Source of the DNA: Pseudomonas linyingensis
GTDB lineage: Bacteria > Pseudomonadota > Gammaproteobacteria > Pseudomonadales > Pseudomonadaceae
Assembly (NCBI RefSeq): GCF_900109175.1
Contig: NZ_FNZE01000010.1
Location: forward strand, 1-64,000
Length of the DNA: 64,000 nt
Direction: 5' to 3'
The notes beneath the pieces were generated by a model that saw nothing but the letters and a program-made list of their open reading frames with translations, made no database searches and was not told the DNA's origin. A program made the translations under genes and the position numbers. This document shows, one piece after another, positions 45,742-53,206 of this stretch (its first letter is position 1; each line of letters opens with the position of its first letter).

Positions 45742-46722
45742 TCATACGGGAAGAACAAGCCCCTGCACATGATGTTCGGTTCTAAGTATAGCCGGCATCT
45801 TCTCAATAAGGAGCGTGCTTTGTGTATAGCCAGCAGACCTCGTACCAGCCTTAATATCAGGGTAGTTCTCGAACAAAACTTCGTTGTACTTTGGCTTGAA
45901 TGTACTTACAAGAATTGCTTCGACCTCGCTAGTTAACTCGGGGGCACGAGGTGGTAGTTTTGGCTCGTAGTACTCGTCAAACCGCGGGTCATCCTCATCG
46001 TTGCTAAACGTATAAACGATAGGCTCGATTCCTGGTTGAAGAGCAAACTCAAAGGTCGGAAAAATGTTTCCTTCGTCGTACCCGTCAATGTCAAGCATGA
46101 GGAGTGAAATCTCAAGCGGCGCACGAAGAGATCGTTGATTTAGGGAGTCCTCTAGCGTAAGAATCGACTGCATCTTGTGATGGCCGGTCAGGCGATTCCA
46201 AATATCTTGCGAGAATGCTTTGCCAATGTAGTGAACTTGAAAGTCCAGATAATCGGAAATATTGCCAATAATATTTGCCTTCAAGCGCCGGTCTAATACC
46301 TCGTACAGGAATTTGCTCGGACTGAACCAGCCAAGGAAAACGTTCTTCAGGGTGCAGAGTTTAAAGGCGCTCACGTCGTTAAACGGCTCGGCTTTATCTG
46401 GAGTCTTCTTGTAGAATTGAATGTCAATAAGTAACTCTTCGTCTGGCTTGCAAAAGCCATTCTCCGAAGGAATGAACGTGCATTCGAGAGGTGGGCAGTT
46501 CGAATCATCGGTTATGCTGAAAGTCATTTTCCCGTCGGCGACGCACAAATTGTCGAAATAGAGCAGTGGACGCTGGAGGATGAAATAGATTGTGCATGGC
46601 TTTAGCAGTGCCTGAATTTCTTTCTCGGACTTAAGGAACTCAAATTCATATGCGGATACGACTGGGTATCTCGTTTGTGCGTGAATTTGGATCGTCTTGA
46701 TTCCTTTTGAGATTGTGGTCAT
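45742..46722 (-). CDS. cassette-borne protein with GIY-YIG nuclease-like segment
   Basis: The 326-residue protein has low GC relative to the region. The C-terminal half carries a GIY-YIG-like pattern: HYIGKA (164-169), R177, H181 (RLTGHH) and E268 with FKPKYNE (275-281). The N-terminal 150 residues are not recognised. The assignment is by motif only and the first GIY strand is not clear. It occupies one gene cassette; a defence or nuclease role is plausible. Confidence 0.55.
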   Translation of the reverse strand: MTTISKGIKTIQIHAQTRYPVVSAYEFEFLKSEKEIQALLKPCTIYFILQRPLLYFDNLCVADGKMTFSITDDSNCPPLECTFIPSENGFCKPDEELLIDIQFYKKTPDKAEPFNDVSAFKLCTLKNVFLGWFSPSKFLYEVLDRRLKANIIGNISDYLDFQVHYIGKAFSQDIWNRLTGHHKMQSILTLEDSLNQRSLRAPLEISLLMLDIDGYDEGNIFPTFEFALQPGIEPIVYTFSNDEDDPRFDEYYEPKLPPRAPELTSEVEAILVSTFKPKYNEVLFENYPDIKAGTRSAGYTQSTLLIEKMPAILRTEHHVQGLVLPV

Positions 46723-46740
46723 CGCTCAGGAGCTCCTGAC

Positions 46741-46808
46741 GCATAACGTCTGAATTCACCGGCCTGCACGGATTTTCGCGCAGGCCCGGTGGAATGATAG
46801 GGTTGGGC
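46741..46808 (-). repeat. attC-like site B
   Basis: On the minus strand it runs from GCCCAAC to GTTATGC. The arms ATTCCACCGGGCCTGC and GCAGGCCGGTGAAT pair with two extra bases on one side, matching attC extrahelical bases. The two outer cores match the ends of the flanking cassettes. Confidence 0.7.
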
Positions 46809-46830
46809 ATATGCCGCGCATGGCTAATTC

Positions 46831-47613
46831 CTAGCGATGCGCACCGAATACGACTGTTCGGTGAATTAGTGCTGATGCCTTCCCTGTCTTCTTCGCATAG
46901 AGACTTAACTCGGAGAGGAGTTTTCCTACAAAGGCGAAATCATCTTGGTCCCACGACTTTCCCTTGACCGGGTGCATAACGGCATTTCTGATTGAGTTCA
47001 ACTTCTTGAGGTCTGCGAGAAGTTTCTGCTTATTCGAAACGAGCGATTTCGGAAGATTTGCGGAGAATAGACTCCAGTTCTTCTCAATAATCTCTGACAG
47101 ATGGATGAAAGTCGTATAGGCGAATGGGCTATCTACAGGTTCAGCATCCTCTTCTCTGGCCTGAACACAGGCTTTGCGAACAGCAAGCGGAACGCCGTTT
47201 CGCCACCAGGCCGACTCAGTCTCGCCAAACTCCTTGGTGAGCACGTCCTTAATGTGTTGATGAAGCCCCACTTCGAGGTCAGCAACCCTCTCGTACATGT
47301 CTCCGCGGTTTGCTGTCGAAAAAGCCATTGCCCAGTAAAGATTGGCTTCGTCCCAGGATATTCCTTGAAAAGCCGCGTCTCGGTAATACGACTTGCTGGC
47401 CTTGCCATCAGAGCCTTCTAATAGTTTGTGAAGTAGACTCCGGCGTGCGGGATCTATTCCGAAGAACACTTCCGAAGCCGTTACGCCGCCCTCGGCAACC
47501 TGTAGTTTCATGTAGCGGACGATTGTTTGGAACGACACGTCCATTTCCTGCGCAATCAAGTGCAAGGGTTTTCCGGTCCGCAAATGACCAACTGCTACTT
47601 GGCGCTTAGTCAT
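46831..47613 (-). CDS. cassette-borne HTH protein with HEPN-type RNxxxH motif
   Basis: The 260-residue protein begins with a helix-turn-helix (about 8-39: HLIAQEMDVSFQTIVRYMKL). A helical region follows, containing SIRNAVMHP with R209-N210-x3-H214, the HEPN ribonuclease/nucleotide-binding signature. HEPN proteins act in toxin-antitoxin and anti-phage systems. No antitoxin-like gene sits next to it in the cassette. The start codon is 9 bp from the cassette core. Confidence 0.6.
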   Translation of the reverse strand: MTKRQVAVGHLRTGKPLHLIAQEMDVSFQTIVRYMKLQVAEGGVTASEVFFGIDPARRSLLHKLLEGSDGKASKSYYRDAAFQGISWDEANLYWAMAFSTANRGDMYERVADLEVGLHQHIKDVLTKEFGETESAWWRNGVPLAVRKACVQAREEDAEPVDSPFAYTTFIHLSEIIEKNWSLFSANLPKSLVSNKQKLLADLKKLNSIRNAVMHPVKGKSWDQDDFAFVGKLLSELSLYAKKTGKASALIHRTVVFGAHR

Positions 47614-47622
47614 TATTCATAT

Positions 47623-47629
47623 GCCCAAC
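47623..47629 (-). repeat. attC/attI-type core half-site C
   Basis: GTTGGGC on the minus strand heads the HEPN cassette. A possible opposite end (GTTATGC on the plus strand at 47,751-47,757) is present, but the intervening arms do not pair convincingly. Confidence 0.4.
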
Positions 47630-48078
47630 TAAAATTAGACGCCAGATGGTGCATAACATCCCGGAAAGACTTGGTGAATAGTATTCCGGATTGAAAGCGT
47701 GGAGCAGCTCTGGAATGCGAGCTGCGCGAAGGAGGTGGGTGTAAAAAGCGGTTATGCAGCAAGACGGCAACTCCCTTTGCGTGTGGCATTCGAACAGGTG
47801 CCGAGGTTATCGCGAGGCCCTGATGAAAGACAACCGGGACCAGCAGTTTTAACCCCAGCCAGTAGCCCCCCAAGGGCTTGCCGCATCCGGCTCACGACCA
47901 TCTGCTCCCCCATTTCTTGCTCCAGATCAACAAAACCCCCACTACCCGAACGGCTAATCCATTCGGGTGATGTCGCCCCCCACCCCCCGCCAAAGAATCC
48001 AGCCCGTATCACACAGGGCGAGCCGCCACTGAAACGCTGGCGGCCCGCGACGTATTCCCGCAGTCCATGGGTGAGTCG
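47630..48078. other. 449-bp region upstream of the HsaA-KshA operon
   Basis: No gene is supported. It holds possible leftovers of an integron site and, near its end (48,022-48,044), an inverted repeat GCCGCCA/TGGCGGC about 35 bp before the start codon of the operon, which may be an operator. Confidence 0.4.
48022..48044. promoter_or_regulatory. inverted repeat upstream of the HsaA-KshA operon
   Basis: GCCGCCA and TGGCGGC are separated by 9 bp, about 35 bp before the ATG at 48,079. It could be an operator or a leader hairpin. Confidence 0.35.
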
Positions 48079-49266
48079 ATGGAACAAACAACAAGAATTT
48101 CCCCCGAGGAGCTGGTCGCCCGTGCCCGGGCGCTGGTGCCGCTGCTGGCCGAGCGTGCCGCGCAGGCCGAGGCCGAGCTGAAGGTGGCCGATGACGTGAT
48201 CGCCGCGCTGCAGGAGGCGCAGCTGTTCCGCGTCATGCAGCCGAAACGCCACGGTGGCTTCGAGTTCGGGCCCAAGGTGTTCGCCGAGATCCAGCAGACG
48301 CTGGCCGAGGGCTGCATGTCCACCGCCTGGATGTACGGCGTGGTGGCGGTGCACCCGTGGCAGCTGGGGCTGTTCCCCGAGCAGGCGCAGCAGGAGGTGT
48401 GGGGCGAGGATGCCTCGGCGCTGGTGGCCTCGACCTACATGCCGGTGGCCAGGGTCACGGAAGTGGAGGGCGGCTACCGCATCAGCGGGCGCTGGGGCTT
48501 CTCCACCGGCTGCGAACACTGCGACTGGGTGTTCCTCGGCGGCAACCTGACGCCGGGCGCCGGCAAGGGCAACAGCTACCGGACCTTCCTGCTGCCGAAG
48601 AGCGACTATCGCATCGAGCGCAACTGGGACGTGATCGGCCTGCGCGGCACCGGCAGCCACGACATCGTGGTCGAGGACGCCTTCGTGCCGTTCCACCGCA
48701 CCCATGCCACCCAGCAGCATGACGACGCGGCCAACCCCGGCCGCGAGCTGAACACGGCGCCGCTGTACCGGGTGCCGTTCGCCCAGATGTTCATCCCGGC
48801 GGTGTCCAACGCCTGCCTCGGCGGCCTGGCGGCGGCCATCCAGCACTTCAAGGACTACGCGAAACAGGGCATCAGCAAGAACGTCGGCATGCGCACGGTG
48901 GACGATCCCAACGCGCAGCTGGCCTACGCCCGCGCGGTGGTCGCCCACGAGCAGATGGTGGAGAACCGCAAGCGTCACTACGAGGTGCAGATGGCCTGGG
49001 CCGAGCGCGGCGAGGCGGCGCCGGTCAACGAGCGGCTGCGCCAGCGCTACCAGCTCGCCCAGGTGGCCAACGAGTGCGCCCACCACATCAACGAGCTGCT
49101 GCGTTGCTGCGGCGCCACCGGCACCTACCGCAGCAATCCGCTGACGCGGATCTTCCTCGACGTGTTCACCGGCCGCGCGCACATCGCCAACAACGTCGAC
49201 CTGTTCGGCCGCGCCTTCGGCTTCATCGCCCTCACCGACCAGACCACCACCGACAGCTTCCTCTGA
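48079..49266 (+). CDS. HsaA-like flavin-dependent monooxygenase (copy 2)
   Basis: The 395-residue protein has the same family motifs as the copy at 31,475 (GCMSTAWMYGV, HPWQLGLFPEQAQQEVWGED, GRWGFSTGCEHCDW, FLLPKSDYRIERNWDVIGL, RGTGSHDIVVEDAF) but many substitutions elsewhere. It would hydroxylate the phenolic A ring. It is the first gene of the operon followed by a KshA-like oxygenase and an extradiol dioxygenase. The ATG at 48,079 with GGGTGAG before it is preferred over one 12 bp upstream. Part of this gene is duplicated at 45,059. Confidence 0.88.
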   Translation: MEQTTRISPEELVARARALVPLLAERAAQAEAELKVADDVIAALQEAQLFRVMQPKRHGGFEFGPKVFAEIQQTLAEGCMSTAWMYGVVAVHPWQLGLFPEQAQQEVWGEDASALVASTYMPVARVTEVEGGYRISGRWGFSTGCEHCDWVFLGGNLTPGAGKGNSYRTFLLPKSDYRIERNWDVIGLRGTGSHDIVVEDAFVPFHRTHATQQHDDAANPGRELNTAPLYRVPFAQMFIPAVSNACLGGLAAAIQHFKDYAKQGISKNVGMRTVDDPNAQLAYARAVVAHEQMVENRKRHYEVQMAWAERGEAAPVNERLRQRYQLAQVANECAHHINELLRCCGATGTYRSNPLTRIFLDVFTGRAHIANNVDLFGRAFGFIALTDQTTTDSFL

Positions 49267-49283
49267 GCCCAGGAGACCCGACC

Positions 49284-50360
49284 ATGTCCATGAATCGCGC
49301 AAAGATCATCGCCGACCCGATCCCCGAACGTTACGCCCGCGGCTGGCACTGCCTGGGCTCGGCGCTCAAGTACAAGGACGGCAAGCCGCACACGGTGAAC
49401 GCCTTCGGCTACCGCCTGGTGGTGTTCCAGACCTCCGACGGCGCGCTGCAGGTGCTCGACGCCTGGTGCCCGCACATGGGCGGCGACCTCAGCCACGGCC
49501 GCCTTGAGGGCGACAAGGTGGTGTGCCCGTTCCACGGCTGGCAGTTCGACCGCGAGGGCAAGGCGGTGAGCATTCCCTACTGCAAGCGCGTGCCGCCGAA
49601 GGCGCGGGTGGGCCGCTGGGCCACCGCCGAGCTGAACGAGGCGCTGTTCATCTGGCACGACCCGGACGGCAACCCGCCGATCGAGGGCCAGGAGATCCCG
49701 CGCCTGGAGGAGCTGGACTCGCCGGAGTACAGCGAGATGCACTGGGCGGAGTGGGTGATCAACGCCAACAGCCGCGAGCTGGTGGACAACATCGTCGACA
49801 TGGGGCACTTCGACGAGACCCACCAGTCGCCGTCGCTGTTCTTCGCCAACCTGTTCGAGGACCACAAGGCCACCCAGGTGCAGATCTCCGGCTCGCGGAT
49901 CATGAGCGCGGGCGAGGCGGTGATCACCTACGCCACCTACTACGGGCCGGGCGTGCTGCTGGTGTCGCTCAAGGGGCCGTACAAGGGCCACTACATGGAG
50001 ACCATCTATATCGTCGGCAACACGGCCATCGACCACAACAGCTTCACCCTGCACTTCGGTGTGGCGACCAAGCACATTCCGGGCCTGAGCAAGGCGGATA
50101 ACCAGCAGCTGATCGCCGAGTGGACGGAGCTGCAGTGCGTCGCCCTGGGCACCGACGTGGCCATCTGGGACAACAAGCTGCGGATCGGCAACCCGATGCT
50201 CTGCGAGAGCGACGGGCCGATCTACCACGCGCGCAAGTGGTACGACCAGTTCTTCCAGCCGATCAACGAGGCGTCCGAGGAGTCGACCCGCCGCGTTGAG
50301 CACGAGATCGACATGGACTACGTCGGCGTCAAGCCGGAACTGCGCCACCTGCGCGGCTGA
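49284..50360 (+). CDS. kshA: 3-ketosteroid 9alpha-hydroxylase oxygenase (KshA-like)
   Basis: The 358-residue Rieske oxygenase has C62-x-H64 (WCPHMGGDLSHG), C81-x2-H84 (CPFHGWQFD) and an iron site with H175, H180 and D291 (DNIVDMGHFDETH, GTDVAIWDNK). RYARGWHCLG, DNIVDMGHF and the DNKLRIGNPMLCESDGP segment match the KshA family. 9alpha-hydroxylation plus delta1-dehydrogenation opens ring B and aromatises ring A. Electrons likely come from KshB at 36,918. It is 17 bp from the preceding gene. Confidence 0.92.
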   Translation: MSMNRAKIIADPIPERYARGWHCLGSALKYKDGKPHTVNAFGYRLVVFQTSDGALQVLDAWCPHMGGDLSHGRLEGDKVVCPFHGWQFDREGKAVSIPYCKRVPPKARVGRWATAELNEALFIWHDPDGNPPIEGQEIPRLEELDSPEYSEMHWAEWVINANSRELVDNIVDMGHFDETHQSPSLFFANLFEDHKATQVQISGSRIMSAGEAVITYATYYGPGVLLVSLKGPYKGHYMETIYIVGNTAIDHNSFTLHFGVATKHIPGLSKADNQQLIAEWTELQCVALGTDVAIWDNKLRIGNPMLCESDGPIYHARKWYDQFFQPINEASEESTRRVEHEIDMDYVGVKPELRHLRG

Positions 50361-50373
50361 CCCGCCAAGGCGT

Positions 50374-50401
50374 GCGCCGGGCGGGGCGACCTGCCCGGCG
50401 C
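50374..50401 (+). terminator. GC-rich stem-loop behind the KshA-like gene
   Basis: GCGCCGGGC pairs with GCCCGGCGC across a 10-nt loop, with no T-run. It parallels the hairpin behind the other Rieske gene (11,556-11,585). Confidence 0.45.
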
Positions 50402-50422
50402 CGCGACTGAGGAGAACCGACG

Positions 50423-51322
50423 ATGGACATTCGTGGACTGGCCTACGTGGTGGCGTCGAGCCGCGACCTGGCCGCCTGGCGCCGGCAGGCCGAGCAGGTG
50501 CTGGGAATGATGGTGGAGGAGGGGCCGCTGGGCGACCTCTATATCAAGATGGACGAGCGGCCGTTCCGCCTGTTCGTCTCCAGCGGCCCGGCCGACCGCT
50601 ACGTGGCGAGCGGCTGGGAGCTGGCGGGCGAGGAAGCCTTCGAGCAGGCCTGCGCGGAACTGGAGCGCGCCGGCGTGCCGTTCGAGCGCGGCTGCGCCGA
50701 GCTGTGCGCGGTGCGCCGGGTCAACGGCCTGGCCAGCCTGCGCGACCCGTCCGGCAACCTGCACGAGCTGGTGTGGGGTGTGTGCTCGGACTTTCGCCGC
50801 TTCGTCTCGCCGGTCGGCGTGCCGGGCTTCGTCACCGGCGAGCTGGGCATGGGCCATACCGTGCTGCCGGCGGCGAACTTCGCGGAAACCTGGGCGTTCC
50901 TGCGCGATGTCATGGGCTTCGGCCTGTCCGACATCCACCGCTTCCACCCCGCGCCGGACGCCCCGGCCATCCCGATCTACTTCCTGCATTGCAACAACGG
51001 CCGCCACCACAGTCTGGCGCTGTTCGGCGCGCCGGTAGCCAGCGGCTGCGTGCACCTGATGGTGGAGGTGGAGAATCTGGTGGAGGTCGGCCGCGCCCAC
51101 GACCGCATGCAGCGCGCGCGCGTCAAGCTGATGGCCACCCTCGGCCAGCACGTCAACGACCGCATGACCTCCTTCTACATGGACACCCCTTCGGGCTTCG
51201 CCATCGAGTACGGCTTCGGCGGCCTGGTCCTCGACTGGACGCGGCACAGCGTCTACGAGGCCAGCGAGGTGAGCGTGTGGGGGCATGACTTTGGGGTGGG
51301 GTTCAACGCGCCGAGCAACTGA
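50423..51322 (+). CDS. extradiol dioxygenase (HsaC-like), second copy
   Basis: The 299-residue VOC-fold protein has ligands H145 (GMGHTVL), H211 (CVHLMVEV) and E262 (AIEYGF) and the RHHS motif. It is divergent from the copy at 19,617. Its place after HsaA-like and KshA-like genes suggests it opens the catechol ring of the seco-steroid. No C-C hydrolase gene accompanies it here, so the hydrolase at 20,573 or 11,609 would have to act next. GAGGAG precedes the start. Confidence 0.88.
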   Translation: MDIRGLAYVVASSRDLAAWRRQAEQVLGMMVEEGPLGDLYIKMDERPFRLFVSSGPADRYVASGWELAGEEAFEQACAELERAGVPFERGCAELCAVRRVNGLASLRDPSGNLHELVWGVCSDFRRFVSPVGVPGFVTGELGMGHTVLPAANFAETWAFLRDVMGFGLSDIHRFHPAPDAPAIPIYFLHCNNGRHHSLALFGAPVASGCVHLMVEVENLVEVGRAHDRMQRARVKLMATLGQHVNDRMTSFYMDTPSGFAIEYGFGGLVLDWTRHSVYEASEVSVWGHDFGVGFNAPSN

Positions 51323-51420
51323 GCCGCAACACCTCGGGCGTGCTGCCGACTGCATCACGCCCGGATCTCCTTCAAATGGATGATGTGCCATCCCCCCGAC
51401 CCTTCCCACACTGACCCCGT

Positions 51421-51451
51421 CCCCGCCGCGCCGGCTTCACGCGCGGCGGGG
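51421..51451 (+). terminator. GC-rich stem-loop before DUF1302 gene
   Basis: An 11-bp perfect stem (CCCCGCCGCGC/GCGCGGCGGGG) with a 9-nt loop lies in the 205-bp gap. The T-run is absent. It may divide the operon into two mRNA levels. Confidence 0.5.
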
Positions 51452-51527
51452 CCATGGACCTGCCCGCGTGGTGGCTTTGCCCGAGCGCGGATCTGCAATG
51501 CCAGAACAACAATAATCCGGAGGCAGT

Positions 51528-53189
51528 ATGCCCAAGGCAGCAAGAAAGGATTGCCGGCGCGCCGGCCAGCCACCGTACCTGCGCGAGTTGCTCGCCGTGG
51601 CGGTGGCATTGAGCAGCGGGGCGGTGAGCGCTCTGCCGACCGTCGAGCTCGGCGAGTCGACCACCCTCGAGTCGTCGCTGACGGTCAACTACACCGCGTC
51701 GATGCGTACCGAGAAGGCCGACGACGCGTACCTCAACGACCTCAACCTCGACGACGGCACGCGCAACTTCGACCGCGGTTCGCTGATCACCAACCGGGTC
51801 AGTCTGTTCGGCGAGATGCTGCTGCGCCACGACAACGTCGGCGCCATGCTGCGCGCCAGCCACTTCTACGATGCGGCCTACCACAGCAGCAACGACAACG
51901 ACTCGCCGGCCACCGTCAACAAGATCGGCGCTCACGATCACTTCATCGACAAGACCCGCGAGCGCAGCGGCGGCGAGTTCCGCCTGCTGGACGCCTTCGT
52001 GTTCGGCAGCTGGAATTTCGACGACCGCTACCTGTCGATGAAGGCCGGCCGCCATCTGGTGGCCTGGGGCGAGAGCCTGTTCTGGCCGAACATCAGCCAG
52101 GGCCAGGCGCCGGTGGACGCCACCAAGTTCAACGTGCCGGGCACCGAGGCCAAGGACGCCTACCTGCCGGTCGGCCAGGTGTCGGCGTCGTTCACCCTGA
52201 CCGACGACCTGACCCTGGTCGGCTTCTGGCAGTACGAGTGGGAGGAGACCCTGCTCAACCCGGTGAGCGACTACTTCGGCAGCGACTATTTCGGTCCGGG
52301 CGCGCAGTTCTACCGTCTGGCGCCGGGGGTGATCGGCAACCTGCCGGACCAGAGCTTCCGGGTGGCCAACTTCGCCGGCGAGGTGGAGCCGGAGGACGAC
52401 GGCCAGTGGGGCCTGGGCCTGCGCTACCAGCTGGCGCAGAACACCGAGGTCGGCCTCTACCACTACCGCTACCACGACCGGGTGGCGGCGCTGTTCTTCG
52501 ACTTCACCGGCAATACCCAGTACTCCTCGCTCAAGGACGTCGGCCGCGATACCGGAGCGGGCAACGCGCCGGCCTATCAGCTCGGCTACTTCGACGACAT
52601 CGCCCTCACCGGGGTGAGTCTGAGCACCAAGCTCGGCGATGCAGTGCAGATCGGCAGCGACCTCAGCTATCGCGAGGACGCCGCCGTGTACCTGTCCAAC
52701 GGCGCGCCGACCCGCGGCAACCTCATTCAGGGCAACCTCAACGCCGTCTATATCCTCGGCCCGAGCGCGCTGGCCCACCAGACCACGCTGATGGGCGAGG
52801 TGGTGCACCAGCGCATCGACAGCGTCGACGAGCTGGTGGTCAGCGGCGGCATGCCGGGGCAGAACGGCACCTTCGACGACTTCGAATACGACGGCCAGAC
52901 CCGCGGCAGCACGCTGGTCGGACTCGGCGCGATGTTCGACTACCCGAGCCTGTTCAGCGGCTGGGACCTGACCACCAAGGTGTTCTGGAACCAGAACGTC
53001 TCCGGCAGCGCCTATTCGGGCCTCGGCCGCGACGAGAAGCGCGTCACCGTCGGCGGCGACTTCAAGTACCTGGGCAACTTCCAGGTCGGGGTGACCTACG
53101 TCGGCTACCTCGGCTCGGCGGACATCGCCAACGGCCGCACCCTGGCCGACCGCGACTACGTGTCGTTGAACGCCAAGTACACCTATTGA
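51528..53189 (+). CDS. DUF1302 family outer-membrane protein (copy 2)
   Basis: The 553-residue product has an N-terminal signal-like region (LLAVAVALSSGAVSALP, about 20-37). A barrel-type body follows, with KAGRHLVAWGESLFWPNISQ, the DUF1302 hallmark, and a C-terminal tyrosine. Compared with copy 1 (3,970) it has the same layout but low similarity. The DUF1329 partner follows at 17 bp. A putative outer-membrane channel for a hydrophobic substrate, probably a steroid, is inferred. GGAGG lies upstream of the ATG. Confidence 0.85.
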   Translation: MPKAARKDCRRAGQPPYLRELLAVAVALSSGAVSALPTVELGESTTLESSLTVNYTASMRTEKADDAYLNDLNLDDGTRNFDRGSLITNRVSLFGEMLLRHDNVGAMLRASHFYDAAYHSSNDNDSPATVNKIGAHDHFIDKTRERSGGEFRLLDAFVFGSWNFDDRYLSMKAGRHLVAWGESLFWPNISQGQAPVDATKFNVPGTEAKDAYLPVGQVSASFTLTDDLTLVGFWQYEWEETLLNPVSDYFGSDYFGPGAQFYRLAPGVIGNLPDQSFRVANFAGEVEPEDDGQWGLGLRYQLAQNTEVGLYHYRYHDRVAALFFDFTGNTQYSSLKDVGRDTGAGNAPAYQLGYFDDIALTGVSLSTKLGDAVQIGSDLSYREDAAVYLSNGAPTRGNLIQGNLNAVYILGPSALAHQTTLMGEVVHQRIDSVDELVVSGGMPGQNGTFDDFEYDGQTRGSTLVGLGAMFDYPSLFSGWDLTTKVFWNQNVSGSAYSGLGRDEKRVTVGGDFKYLGNFQVGVTYVGYLGSADIANGRTLADRDYVSLNAKYTY

Positions 53190-53206
53190 TGAAGGGGGAG
53201 GGAACC

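Larger units (their letters stand above)
45734..47629 (-). mobile_element. probable two-cassette integron array lacking integrase (CALIN-like)
   Basis: Two minus-strand ORFs are each bounded by attC-type core sites. On the minus strand the order is GTTGGGC (47,623-47,629), HEPN gene, attC-like site B (opens GCCCAAC, closes GTTATGC), GIY-YIG-like gene, site A (opens GCATAAC). Each opening motif is complementary to the core at the head of its own cassette, as expected for real cassettes. Start codons lie 9 and 18 bp from the cores. No integron integrase is seen within the window. Confidence 0.62.

Noticed and set aside
47623-47757. A complete third attC site
   Set aside because: Core-like GCCCAAC and GTTATGC are present 135 bp apart, but the arms do not pair convincingly. 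Only the half-site is reported.
45675-48078. Integron integrase or transposase near the cassettes
   Set aside because: No tyrosine-recombinase or transposase motif was found in any frame of the accessory strip.
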